From Axinella damicornis (taxonomy: Eukaryota; Porifera; Demospongiae; Axinellida; Axinellidae), in contig OZ007509.1 of the NCBI GenBank assembly GCA_963931865.1, positions 4,159,531 to 4,223,530 of the forward strand: 64,000 nucleotides of DNA, in the 5' to 3' direction. Positions 21,201 through 33,012 of the stretch are shown piece by piece; the stretch's first letter is position 1; the number at the start of each line of letters is the position of its first letter. Position numbers and translations under genes: made by a program. The notes beneath the pieces were generated by a model that saw only the letters and a list, made by a program, of their open reading frames with translations, was not told where the DNA came from and searched no databases.

Positions 21201-24120
21201 TGTGCAGCTGGGTTTCATTGTCAAAGATGTTGAATGAATGTGTCAGGAGGATTGATTGCAAGGGAGCATCTGGAAGTAGGACATCACTGCAAGAGCTGTA
21301 TGAGGAACTTCCTGGACTTTGCAATGCACACAAACTGCTACTTGTGGCAATTTGTTGGGGCAGAATCTGTGCAGTAGACGATTGTTGCACATTCTGGTTT
21401 TCTGTTTCCCTTAGCAAGCATGAAACACTGTACTCTACACCATGTTCAGCAACAAGGTCCTGCAATACATCTGGACTCCGATCAGGAAACATGTCCTGAA
21501 GCTGTTGAACACCTTCCTATGGATGAAGACCAACCAATTCAGATCAACTATAGAAGGTGATGGTCCTTAAACTATATCTGCTAGGCAATCCTACAAGGCA
21601 AGATGGCAACACTGCACAGAGTGGAGTGGTACAGGTGTCAGGAACCTTAATGTTGCTCCCCAATTGTGTCCACTTTAGCCACTGCACCCTGATTGTGTCG
21701 CATGCAGCCTCAGCTGTTCTGGTACCTGCCCATTGCATTCATTGCAGAGTTCGACATTTGAAGGTAGTATACTACAACTAGAGCTGGGACAATATATTGA
21801 TTTTGCAATATATCGTCCATCTATGTACCCAATATCAATATCAATACGGCTTACTTAATATCGATATATCGTCTTAAACAGATATCGAATCCATAATTAT
21901 GAGTGCATATCTTTCACATGCGCTGTTCCAGTTTTGGTCAATTGTTACATGTATGTGAAAATGTACAGTTGTGTGAGCCGTATGCTACTGGATACCAATC
22001 CAACCCACTACCCAATAATATTGGGTAGTGGGTTGGATTGGTATATCGGCAATATTAAGTTCACAATAATCGATATGCAAAACTTCAATATCGCCCAGCA
22101 CTAACTACAACCACTCCCCCCCCCCCCCATCCCATGTCCATCACTCACATACGGCTCTATGTGTTATGAGTACATTAAAATACTATAGGAAATGCAGATG
22201 CACAGGAATGCCTCACGCACACGAACATGATTAGCAGCAAATTGTATACGCTTGAAGTAGTGTGCCCTTACCCAAAGCGCTGAAACTCATAGCTACTTGC
22301 CCGCTGAGTATGGGCATTTGCATAATTATTCATAGTCTGATTCACAGCCTGGTACTGTATATATGAGTATATTCCATTCTAAATAGCAATTTATAGCAGT
22401 GCATGTAGTAAGGACGGCGTGAAAGTGTGACGGATATATATATACGTTAGGTTACCTTTAACCGTCGGGTGCCAAACGCAACTTGACTACACTGCACGAT
22501 TAGTTGCCTCGCACTAAGGCGCTCGGCAACATGACATTGTCAAAACAATAGCAGTCACATACCTGCACAGTGGGTCTGGAACTCGGGCCAGGCTCATCAT
22601 TTGTCAAGTCAACTGGAGTCAACGGACGTGGATCATCTGTCAAGTCAACTGGAGTCAACGGACGTGGATCATCTGTCAAGTCAACTGGAGCCAATGGAGG
22701 TGGGATAGGGATTCCCTCATCCTAGATATGAAAATATTGTACGAGACTTTTAGTCCAGTACCATTGCTTACTCGATCAACTGAGCATGGTCCTCATGTGA
22801 CATGTGCATTAATTGGAACAAACACGAACTGTAATACTTAGCCTGTGCTACTGGCCAGTAGCACACCGTACAAACAATACATATAATCAGAAACTCACTT
22901 CCAAATGGAGTGGTTGTAGGGACCGAATATACAGGTCATGGCCCTGAGGGGTAATCACTTTGACCTTTTGACCATTCCATTTATGATCGGCTGGGACATT
23001 GGGTACGACTAACTTGCCAAAGCAGGGCTTCATGAATTCAAACCTGGAAGAGTGATGATTCAAGATGTGAACCTCCACAAAAGTGTGTAACACAAATACA
23101 ATAGCCTCGTTCCCAGGCTGTTCCATCACTTTCAGTATGAAACACGGCGGGGGAAGGCCTGGGAGATCCGGTCACGTGTGGTGACATCAGGTAGCTCTAG
23201 ATAGACAGATGGTAGACACACAGGGGGCAGTGCCCATCCGGTTATAATACCTATTTTGCGTCGATCCGTCCCCAGCGTTGTGAAAAACGAATGGTATCAA
23301 TCGTCTGCCTCGTGAACCCTCTGACATCCAGCCTTAACTTTGGACGGACAGTACAAGACAGGAAGTCGAGATTCTTCATTGGGCACCGCCCTCCGTGTGT
23401 CTACCACGTGGCTACCTGATGGCACCGCATGTGACCAGATCTCCCCTGCCGTATTTCATACTGGAAGCGATGAAACAGTGGCGGTGGGAACGAGGATACA
23501 AATACAATGCATTACCATAATAAGGACATACAATATATATGGGTTTGTGCTTACCGTGGAGATGGTACACCAACAGGTAGGATATTCTCAAATGCATGTT
23601 CAAGTTCTTCCACGACTTTTTCCTCTGACCACGAAGAGTTGAATTCAAAAAAGTCTACAACACACCCATTGTCATGGAGGTACTGTCTACATGGGCTACG
23701 TGGTACTTTGCTCTCGCCGGCATCAATCAGGAACACGTTTCTCATAAATAGCTTTGGACTTTCACAGCGTGGCAATGGTCTGCTTCTGCGCGGTGCCGGA
23801 TAGCTGTAGGGTGTGTATCGGGCTCGGCAACCTCTTCCCCTTTCCGGATCCTGCGGCATGGCTGATTCAGGACGAAACATGGAGGGAAAACGAGTTCTCA
23901 GTTCTCCCTCAACCGTCTGTTGTTGAGGTTGCAAATAACGTGCACGTGGCGAAGCGACAGTCGAACGTTCAGGGTGGCGTGGGTGCTCGACACTTCCTCC
24001 GACTTGTCGTGGGCCTGTGAGCTGTGGGAGAGCCCTGGACGACGAGATCCGTTGCACCAGTTCTCTGACACTCCGCCGTCCGGGAGGTCCATTGCCGGTC
24101 ACATAAGCATACGCCATCAT
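18238..24120 (-). CDS. HECT E3 ubiquitin ligase with three SIM-like motifs and a CUE domain
   Basis: Six exons with matching phases: 24120-23555, 23043-22899, 22721-22563, 21516-20764, 20191-19801 and 18494-18238, 756 aa. Residues 1-237 are unassigned. Residues 250-279 hold three near-identical repeats of PVDLTDDPRPLT, each with a V-D-L-T plus acidic core typical of SUMO-interacting motifs. Residues about 291-330 (VQQLQDMFPDRS...VSCLL) look like a CUE ubiquitin-binding domain, with the MFP motif and the closing di-leucine. The HECT domain runs from about 375 to the end, with VEFEGEEGVDAGALRSTFFE in the N-lobe. The catalytic site LPTAECCFNILRLP has Cys722 at the thioester position. The N-lobe resembles G2E3-type ligases. 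Introns hold a hAT-like MITE (intron 3) and a TAGCC fold-back (intron 1). The gene is divergent from the integrase-core gene, ~400 bp apart. Confidence 0.88.
18690..19560 (+). other. Unidentified coding-like remnants inside HECT intron 5
   Basis: On the plus strand several short open blocks occur in different frames: SEFGLKKELHADPRVVLEGK, a block from an ATG at about 19003 that runs to a GTGAGT donor, and KKEERIKKEEIKT followed by CPFCEYLV. Stops and frame changes separate them. I read this as a decayed inserted gene or transposon; family not recognised. Confidence 0.3.
21779..22103. mobile_element. hAT-like MITE (325 bp) with internal palindrome
   Basis: Ends TAGAGCTGGGACAATAT and (complement) TAGTGCTGGGCGATAT. 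Flanked by exact 8-bp duplications ACTACAAC (21771-21778 and 22104-22111), the length typical of hAT elements. Contains a perfect 24-bp-arm palindrome at about 21996-22043. Lies in HECT intron 3. Confidence 0.8.
23102..23498. mobile_element. TAGCC-family fold-back element (397 bp)
   Basis: TAGCCTCGTTCCCAGGCTG at the left and GTGGGAACGAGGATA at the right, with ~110-bp inverted arms. Exact 9-bp flanking repeats CAAATACAA (23093-23101 and 23499-23507). In HECT intron 1. Confidence 0.9.
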
Positions 24121-24523
24121 GTAGGAACGAATCGGCGGAGCAGTGGAGGGCTTTTGCTGAGATCACGCTTACGGACTGACCAAGCTAGCTCGCTCTTGAA
24201 GGCCTGGGTACGAGGCTAGTCACCAGGTACTGAGCCAATATTGTCTGAGTTCGACTTACGGATTGACCAAGCTAGCTCGCTCTTGAAGGCCTGGGTACGA
24301 GGCTAGTCACCAGGCAGCCAATATTGTCTGAGTTCGACTTACGGATTGACCAAGATAGCTCGCTCTTGAAGACCTCGGTACGAGGCTAGTCACCAGGCAG
24401 CAATTATTGTCTGAGTTTGACGTTGATATGCATATTTCCCGCCTTTTCCCCCCCACACGTGTGTTGCGTTGCGGACATGAATGGATATGCGCATGCGCAA
24501 AACGGAAACAAGTGATAAAAAAA
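24121..24523. promoter_or_regulatory. Divergent promoter region with three 83-87 bp tandem repeats
   Basis: Separates the HECT start (24120, minus) from the integrase-core start (24524, plus). Three units, each starting (g/a)cttacgga(c/t)tgaccaag at 24167, 24254 and 24337, include a cctgggtacgaggcta word (the right end of the TAGCC family) and an inverted CCAAT-like tract. Promoter activity is inferred from position only. Confidence 0.5.
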
Positions 24524-27500
24524 ATGGCAACTGTTGTACATGTACACGACGGAGATATAGCTGAGTATTTGCGTCAGTTATCGCCTTTTGTCGCTCTACT
24601 GGACAGACACCAACATTCCTGTGACACCAATTTAGCTGAACAGGTCGCATACCGCGGGGAAGAACACCTGCAGCTGTTGCTGACGATATGTAATCGTGCT
24701 GAACAGTTGTCTCTTGATAGTGGTCCGTTTTCCGAATCTAGAGAGTTACATCGAGATCTGTGGGAGTTGTTTTCACTCGTGAATCGAAAGCTGGGACGGT
24801 TCATTAATCTTGCGGAGGGATTCCATGACGGTGACGTTGTCAGAACTACAACGCTGTGTACCACTGTGTCCGTAGTTCACTGTGGAACTCGGGGTAGGCC
24901 ATCTTTCTTCATTTCCAGATCTCAGTTGGAAGCATTCATGGAACTGGGATTTAGCTATTCAAAGATTGCTAGAATGCTGTGTATCTCTGAGCGGACATTG
25001 CAACGACGACGTGCAGAGCTGGGGTTGCCTGTTGGACGAAGTATGCTCTACTCAACCATTTCTGATGAAGAGTTGGATGAGGTTGTCTCCAGTGTCATGC
25101 AGGTACATTTCACATGTGACTCACAGCCCCCCATATGCCTCCTCCGTATCTGGCTCTCTTCAAAAGGAACTTGAAGAGAGCCTGGTAACGTTGGGCGTGG
25201 TCTGATTGGTGCCGCCAGATTCCTGTTGCCATTAGTCAACGGCTTCCCCCCCCCGCCCATGTTGCCAGGCTCTGTCTTCCTTTTCAAACAGAGAGCCTGG
25301 GAACAAGGCTACCCGGGATTGGAAACCTCATCCGTGTAGTCTGGAAATTATGTGCAGATGTTAATAACTGATCGCTGACGCCTTTGCGAATTCAAGTGTA
25401 ATTCACGGAGTGTGTACCGCATGCATGATGTAACCAATTGCAAAATGAGAAAACTCTGAAATTTGCTGCTACTCATGTGACTTACTTTCTCTTTATCTCA
25501 ATACAGATGAGTCCTAATTGTGGGTGTTCCATGATGATGGGTTCCCTTCGAGCCAGAGGGCTATACATACAACGGCAGAGAACCTTGGATTCGATGAAAA
25601 GGCTAGACCCTGTTAGCCAATCACTACGACAGAGAGTAACCACTTATCGAAGAGTGTATTCTGTCCCTGGCCCCAATTCCCTTTGGTAAGTTCTGTTCAC
25701 ATGCAATGACATGATGAACTACATGCATAATAGTTTAGCAAATGGATTGATGCGTTTGTGTGTGTGTGTGTGTGTTACTTGTCAAACTCTTGCTGGTGCA
25801 CACTATTATTCTCACTAATTTATTATCTGTACCTACAGGCACATAGACGGGCATCATAAGCTCATCCGTTGGAAACTAATCATACATGGAGGTGATGATT
25901 ATTGAGTTAACACTACGATATAAGTAGTCAGTTGGACCAGGAGCTTATTGAAGCCCGCAAAGCGGGCAAGAGAGCATGTAAACTCTCTACATTGTGACTG
26001 GATGGTAATTTTGGTAACACTAATGTCATTGGCCCTTTACCAACCAGTAACTGCAAAAGCCGTCATGAGACTTTCAGCTTCATGATGTCACATCCGGCAA
26101 TGACCTAGGTTCTGCGTCAGCAGAAATAGGGGAGGTGGGTGGGTGCACCCAGAAGGTGCAAACGCGTCTGTGCTTAGCCCTTGGTTGGAGCCATTTCTCG
26201 GGGTTTATTAAGCGGCCTAGAAAACAGTGGTCTCACCTTGTAGAGCCTCGAATTCCAGTGTTCAAGGCTGATTTTTCGAACAGTGTGGCGGTGCCTTTGA
26301 ATTTTCTGAACCTCGAACTCCATGAAGAATTTTTGAGAACATTGGGCATGGGTTGGAATCTTCCAGAACCAGCTGAATTGGGGAGCAGCAGCTGAAGCGG
26401 ACCCAAACTGGTCCGGCCAAAACCGGACAGGCCGGACTGCTTGCTACGGCCATGTGCAAACTTGTATGTGGGGCTCGCCCCAGTTATTTATGCGGCACAA
26501 ATTTTCCCTACCAGGACAATTATTTTGGTGACACTAGTCATTAATTATTATTGCCCCTAGTTTCCTGTATCGCCAAATAATGGGCGAAACCAAGAGTGTA
26601 TAATAATAAGAAGAGAGTATCGAACTCGCTATAGGCTAACGTTGAATGTATGCTGAAAGTAACGTGACATCCGGTATCGTGCTAACGTCAAAAACACAAT
26701 CTTACCTGACATAGACGCCATGGCTACCGTACCACAGCTAGCTAGCCTCTTTGACTCGACAATCAAGGCGTGCGTGCAGCAAGTAAACTTGGCCATATCG
26801 GGGAGTACAATAGTTGACGAGTCGGTGTGGATCACGTGCACCATACTGGATGTCACGTTACTTTCCGCATACATTCAACATAGCCTATAGCAAGTTCGAT
26901 ACTCTCTTCTTATTATTATGCACTCTTGGCGAAACTCAGGTGTTATACATAATACCACCTATATCCATGCTCCTCGACCATTTCTTGGCCTGATCCTAGC
27001 CTCATTCCCAGGCCGTTTTGGGAGGGTGAAATGGCCTGGCAGCTTCCGCCAGTTCAAACTGTTTACGGACGTAACGTCACGGCAATTGCATACCTCATTC
27101 AATCAGTGAAGTCCACATGATACTGATATTTTCACCGGCTGAGAACGGTCCTTTCCTGCTCGTGGAAGCAACTGTTTGCGCAAGTTCTGCGACAGAAGGC
27201 AAGCAGAAGACGAACAAACATAAGTCGTCGTGCAGAGCACCTTTACTAGCGCGATCAAGCGATCAACTATTCAACCTCTCGAAAAAGCAAAGAAACAAGG
27301 AGAATGGCATTAACCAGGCTCAGCCGACATCCCATTGAAAAATGTAGAATTTAGGGATGGGATGGGACTGAGCCTGGTTAATGGCATTCTCCTTGTTCTT
27401 AGCTTTTTCGAGAGGTTGAATAATTCCGAATGTGACAGGCCATCACTAAATCCTTTTCAATTTTAGGGAGAACATTTTTTGCCTCAAGTATAATCATATA

Positions 27501-28411
27501 GTTGGCTTACCTTTGGCCGGTAGGCAGTACGCGTCATGCCCTTCAAATCAGATGGGCAGTCTGAGAATGATATACTTTTATGGCATGTGTTGACACTTTC
27601 CTGTACAATAGCTATGTAGTCTATCGGTTATATAGCACATTTGAGTTACAGTTGATTACGTTCTCACTCGTATACAGGAATTGATGGCTACTCGCGCTGT
27701 GTTGTGTATGTGCAGTGCTCAAACAACAACACCGCTGACACTGTGCTGCAGTTGTTTACCAGTGCATGTGATCAGTATGGTGCACCATCTCGTGTTCGAT
27801 GTGACCATGGTGTAGAGAATGTAGATGTTGCTCGCTGGATGCTTAATGTTCGAGGATTGAATCGTTCCAGTGTGATAACTGGTAGCTCTGTTCATAACCA
27901 GCGAATTGAACGACTGTGGAGAGAGGTACACAGGCTGGTAGTGAGACCCTTCAAGAGTTTGTTCTACTATATGGAAGACGAGAACATGCTGGACCCACTG
28001 AATGAGTTACACCTGTTCTGTCTGCACTTGGTGTTCCTACCGCGCATTAACCTGGCCTTGAAAGAATTCATGCTCCAGTACAATGAACACCCAATGCGAA
28101 CCGCCAACAACCTTAGTCCACGTCAACAATTTTGTTTAGGTGTGCACGCTCTACAGAACACTGGAAGAATCGAAATTCAAGACGTTCTGGACCCAGACTG
28201 TAGTTATGGAGTAGATGAAGAGGGTCCTATTCCACAACTCCAGAGTGAAGACCCGGTATTGGTGAACCCTCCCAGTATTCCGTTGGACCCTCATCAAAGC
28301 ATTATCACGGACTATATCCGTAATGTACAAGCACTTACAGATGATAGCAATCATGGAGTAACACACTATTTGCAAACCTTGCAGTTGGTAGATTCTTGGA
28401 GAATTCTCTGA
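24524..28411 (+). CDS. Integrase-core (DD34E) protein with N-terminal HTH, probably domesticated
   Basis: Four exons, 24524-25102, 25507-25685, 25839-25891 and 27678-28411, with matching phases (0, 2, 1), 514 aa. The start ATG at 24524 follows an A-run and is followed by G. Residues about 120-175 form a helix-turn-helix ([29 protein letters not shown]). The catalytic core has D256 (WHIDGHHKL), D313 ([10 protein letters not shown]) and E348 ([10 protein letters not shown]), that is D-D(34)-E as in retroviral-type integrases. The family is a conserved metazoan one described as 'integrase core domain' proteins, widespread as spliced host genes. No terminal repeats flank it, and all catalytic residues and splice sites are intact, which favours a host gene of transposon descent. 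Intron 3 (1.8 kb) has collected several repeats. Actual activity is unknown. Confidence 0.88.
26020..26390. repeat. Dispersed repeat also at 9700-9870 and 37105-37400
   Basis: gccctttaccaaccagtaactgcaaaa... ggtgggtgggtgcaccc ... gcctagaaaacagtggtctc occurs in integrase-gene intron 3 and inside both HPS1 3' duplicates. Non-autonomous element, class unknown. Confidence 0.75.
26591..26928. mobile_element. MITE with ~95-bp inverted repeats (338 bp)
   Basis: CAAGAGTGTATAATAATAAG ... complement at the right. Flanking GCGAAAC repeats at 26584-26590 and 26929-26935 suggest a 7-bp (or slightly longer, decayed) target duplication. The open frame inside is a by-product. Confidence 0.8.
27255..27490. 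repeat. Fold-back repeat fragment related to 28926-29957
   Basis: Contains two inverted pieces (aaggagaatggcattaacca) and the tail gaataattccgaatgtgacaggcc shared with the element to the right. In intron 3 of the integrase-core gene. Confidence 0.7.
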
Positions 28412-28479
28412 TGACATAATTAGTGATTTCATCATTCTGTGAATTTGATTAAAACCTTCTCAGACAGCTATTTTACTGC

Positions 28480-28517
28480 TAGTCTCATGCCCAGATGAGG
28501 GTCTAGGAACAAGACTA
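28480..28517. mobile_element. TAGCC/TAGTC-family hairpin element (38 bp)
   Basis: TAGTCTCATGCCCAGA ... TCTAGGAACAAGACTA with 9-bp flanks TTTTACTGC and TCTTACTGC (one mismatch). Confidence 0.75.
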
Positions 28518-28925
28518 TCTTACTGCATGATAGTATAATCAGCAAAACATAACATTATTGTCCCTCATGTTAGTTTTATCAGACTTCATCTTACTCAATA
28601 ATTATAAGACAAAAGAAATGGTTGTCGTCATAATGCTATCCCCTTCATGCCTATACATACATAATCTATGTCAAATAATGACGTGATCATTATTATATTT
28701 TAGTTTTTCTTATACTGCATATTTGCAATGACATGCAAAAAATAGTCATCATAGTATTATAGTTATTCATGTCAAATTTTGTCAGTTAGGGAATGCCATA
28801 GTCTCTGTATCCACACTTCCCAGCACATCCTACAGCATGTATATTTATATTCCTGCAAACATAATTTTTATGCACTTAGCTATAAACTATAATTATGTTA
28901 GCCCACATCTCAAATATATAATAGT

Positions 28926-29957
28926 GGCAAAAAAATTTCTGCGAAAAATAAAAAGGATTTAGTGATGGCCTGTCACATTCGGAATTATTCCACCCCTCGA
29001 AAAAGCTAAGAAACAAGGAGAAGTTATAGTTATACTACCTGCTGCTGTGGTTTATCAGGAATACACGAGGCTGTTATTCAATTAGAGGCCGAGGCATTTT
29101 TGTTTCTTCAAAAATGGACCACGACTGCATAATCATGTCACTAATTACTAGCCAGGCCTTAGCCATCACACACACAGGTGTCAACAATGCCATGTGCTTG
29201 TATGGTTCCTATTGCTGAGAATAATCACCACCTTAGCCTTGTTCACAGTCTCTTTACATCACTTGTCCACCATGCAGGGAAGCAAACTTGCCTCGAGATC
29301 TGATCAAATAGAGGTTCACAGCTCATGCAATGAATCAATCTCTCCCTCCTCGAGCACCCCCCTGTACTGCAAGTGCATGATAAATTTAAAAAGCTGGGCA
29401 TGGGACTGGAAATGAGGCTATGCACAATCCCAATTGCACATCAGCAACATAATTAATGTACAGTGCTCCAAAAGCTCAAAACTGACCTCATACAAAATTA
29501 TGAATTAGTAAACTATAATTATTGTAGGTGTTCAGCTTGGAGGGCAGTCTGGCTGCTCAGAAGGTTGGGCCTTTGTACTACAGTGATGACGCACTTGAAA
29601 GGTGCCGACCACAGTTTATATAGCATAACCTGCTAGCCGCCGTCTAACTACCATAAACCCGTCGTCTAACTACCATACACCCTTGTCAGCACATTTTTGT
29701 GTACACAGAAGCCACTTAGAAGCCACTGTAGTACAAGCCAGTTGTACTACCAGCTGCTGTGGTTTATCAGGAACACACTCGGCTGTCAATTAGAAGTCCC
29801 ATCCATTATAAAATTAATGTAGAATTTATAGGGAGGGGATGGGACTGAGCCTGGTTAAAGGGATTTCTCCTTGTTTCTTAGCTTTTTCGAGGGGTGGAAT
29901 AATTCCGAATGTGACAGGCCATCACTTTTTATTTTTCGCAGAAAATTTTTTGCCACT
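28926..29957. mobile_element. 1-kb element with ~97-bp terminal inverted repeats
   Basis: ggcaaaaaaatttctgcgaa ... gaaacaaggagaa at 28926-29022 is repeated as reverse complement at 29860-29957. The interior shows no convincing protein. Confidence 0.75.
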
Positions 29958-30094
29958 AGTTTGCGTACTTTTTCGAGCGCATGAAATGCGTTACTTCTTA
30001 TGTCATGGTACGTACAACATCACGTCACCATAAGGGTACCGGTACGGGGGAACTGGATGTATGCCAGACTGGTGTTGTTACTTAATCACCATGT

Positions 30095-30126
30095 TAGCCT
30101 CGTTCCTAGGCCCGAGACTACGAGGC
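30095..30126. mobile_element. TAGCC-family hairpin element (~32 bp)
   Basis: TAGCCTCGTTCCTAGGCC followed by a partly complementary GAGACTACGAGGC. Flanks share atcaccatgt on both sides. Confidence 0.65.
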
Positions 30127-31966
30127 GATCACCATGTCAACAAAGCTGCGATGGTCTCTCTTGATGGACGTGGACCTTCTGCGCAGGCTTTAATGCAGTT
30201 TCCATTAATTGTCGTAACGTATATATACTGCTGATCAAGATGATGTAATTTGTTTACCCATGCCCCGCCCCCTCGGCCTCCGCGATGCAGGGTCTGGAAC
30301 CGAACTACCCATCGATATGATGGGACGACTAGGACTCCGCCTCAGCCTCAGGAGGCTCATCTGTACCGTTGTAGCTGTTGTTCTGGCGCTGCAGTTGTTG
30401 TTGATTGTACTGAGGGTACCGCACCAGACGAGAGAGGAGCAAACTCGAGGACTGGTTCAAGTTCCTCGTTACACATTCTGGTCTACAGGACTCTTGCCTC
30501 GTCTATTAAATTTCTCTACAGGGGCGAGTAATAATGTCAGCAGGGAAGACGGAAGGCAGGTAGTAGTTGTGGCAGGACGAAGACAATCAGAGAAGCAGCT
30601 GAAAGACAGCTATGTGGCTTCTGTGACAGCACGTACGTCCACTGTCAACTTTTGAAGAAAACTACCATGGCAGTAGGCCTATTGTCACTTCTCCTTTACA
30701 CAAAGACACTGATTTCACCCACACTGTTGGTACTAGTACTATTTTTGACAAATCCAGCTTGGTGGTGGTACCACAGCAGCAGCAGCAAGCTGGGATCCCA
30801 CATAGTAATTTGATACCTCAGGCTCAGAGAAAATCAATTGAGAGGAAAACTGATGTGCCCCCAATGAGGTCGAGGCGCATGAGACAGCCACTATCACAGA
30901 ATACAGGTAAGTACTTTATATGTCAGTCGAACCGCCGCCGTACCCAAATCCGCGTAGAAATGCAATTTTTATTTGCCATCCGGTTATTGCGCAATACCAC
31001 GTTGTGGAAAATTTTCCCACGCACCGGAAGGTGTTTCAGCGTTTATAACTTCCCCGTTGTTGCGTATTAGGCTACCAAATTTTATATACCATTAGCCGAC
31101 AAAATTTGCTACGCAACCGTCGTTGTTGCGTGTTCTAATTCAAAATAGTCAAGGAGATACGGTACAATGAATATAAACATGCAGTATTCTGTTATGCTCT
31201 GGAATGCTTTTGCACACTTCCGTTTTTGAGCTCCCCCACGTTTCACACTTGAGTTGCTGCAAGAACTGTACCTGGCAATGCAAGAAACCACTTGACATTA
31301 ACTGTCCCATATTCACATACAACAGGAGGTGAGTTTAAAGAATGCATGCAAATTTCCAATGAATTCAATAGCAAAATAGCTAGCGCTAGCTATAAACTGG
31401 GTGCACTGTGAACACTTGAATTATAAACTTCAGGTAGAAGAGCATGGCCACCAGGCAATGTGGAGCTGGAGCAAGGAGAAACCTCGTCTTCTCAAAATTC
31501 AATCCCAACAGACCTTGCGGTTCATGTGCGCTATGTGGTAAGACAGACATAATACATTATACACATTTCCGGAACTGGAATGCTGAGGAGAAAGCATTTG
31601 TTGTCCACCAGAGCTGACAGGTTGTGCTTGTATTAGATCACTCAGAGGCTAAACGTTAATGCTCAGGAGCAGGAAGAGGGAGCAAGTACAGGTATATGCG
31701 GCATACATCCAAATTGCCCAGTAAATACAAAGTTAATTGTTCCAGCATTTGAATCAACTGAGGCCCTCATTTCTGTAAAATCCAGCCCTGAAAACCTGTT
31801 GGTAGTATGCCAACAGTACTACCGGGAACTGTACCAAAAAGTCCACACTTTCAACTGATGTGTATGTTTGCCGCAAAACCCAAATTTGGTCAACCATTTA
31901 GTAGGCACAGCCCTGAGGCTGAGACCGTGTCAATGCATCTTGGCATAACATCAACTAGTAATTTAC

Positions 31967-33012
31967 TAGTCTCGTGCCCAGACGTCCACGCCCACCAGCG
32001 GAGAACATCTGGTTCTTCGCTGATTGCGCTAAGAATGCAATTTTATCAGACAAATTTAGATAAGTGCTCCATTCTGAACTATTTGCTGTGTAACCGTACC
32101 TTCAACGTCGCCTAACCCCTGATATCGGCTGCTAACAGAAGAGTAGTGGACCGCTTCGTTTATTCCGGTATTGCCATAAATCGATGTTTTTCGAAGTTGG
32201 AGATGGCTGAAAGGTTCTTAGAAGCTACGAAGGGTAGCCTTGTTCCCAGGCGCTCGGTATTGGGGAGAAGAGCGCCTGGTATCCACTGTTTGCGCACGTG
32301 CGGTTCCCCAGGTTTTTGTGGGGACTTGGAAACTACTGTTATACTAGTCCATGTTGCACGACCGTACATTACTGAAACACGGGAGTCGTTTACATCTACA
32401 AGACGCAGCTCTGTTGAACCAAGCCGTGCCTTACGGCCTTCGATAAGGTCGGAAAGCCAGGAACGGTGCTGAGGACGAAAAACTGACAGTAAACAGCACG
32501 TACATAACGGTAAGAATGTGATTGTATGGTTACATACGGCCAGGTCAAATTTTCTATGGGGTCTTACCAGGTCTGTATCGTGCTTCGCGTCCACTTAGGT
32601 AGAAGCGGCCTACCGCCGTCCACAGACTTCGAAACCATGGCCTTGTATGATGCTGGAGTCGTATATTTCACCGAATATTTGTCCGTGTTATTTCAGCTTA
32701 CGTATCTCGATGAATTGTACGGAGAATGTAGCAGAACTGCTTGCGCATGTGCAAACAGTGGCTACCAGGCGCTCTTCTCGAGCGCCTGGGAATGAGGCTA
32801 CTATGAAGGGGTCATGTACCAACAACGAATTAAGTCCTCGTTATAAACTCAGCTGTTGTTGACTCCTCGATCAATAGGTGATTTAATCCATAGTAAATTA
32901 CGTGTACGCTGTTCGATTTCATTGGCCATCTCAAATTCCAGATGGGAAAGGTGTTAGTGACAAGAAACACTCAAAAGACGGGGGGGGGTAGACAGGGCTG
33001 GGCACGAGACTA
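31967..33012. mobile_element. TAGTC-ended element (1,046 bp), nested
   Basis: TAGTCTCGTGCCCAGAC at the left and CTGGGCACGAGACTA at the right, a variant of the TAGCC ends. 9-bp flanks are only partly alike. Confidence 0.6.
32235..32800. mobile_element. TAGCC-family fold-back element (566 bp), nested inside the previous one
   Basis: TAGCCTTGTTCCCAGGCGC ... GCGCCTGGGAATGAGGCTA with ~75-bp inverted arms. Flanks ctacgaaggg and ctatgaaggg match in 9 of 10 positions. Confidence 0.85.

Larger units (their letters stand above)
28412..30227. other. Repeat-filled intergenic region
   Basis: Between the integrase-core gene and the second duplication copy. Contains a 38-bp hairpin element, the inverted copy of the 17397 repeat and a 1 kb fold-back element. 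No gene recognised. Confidence 0.6.
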
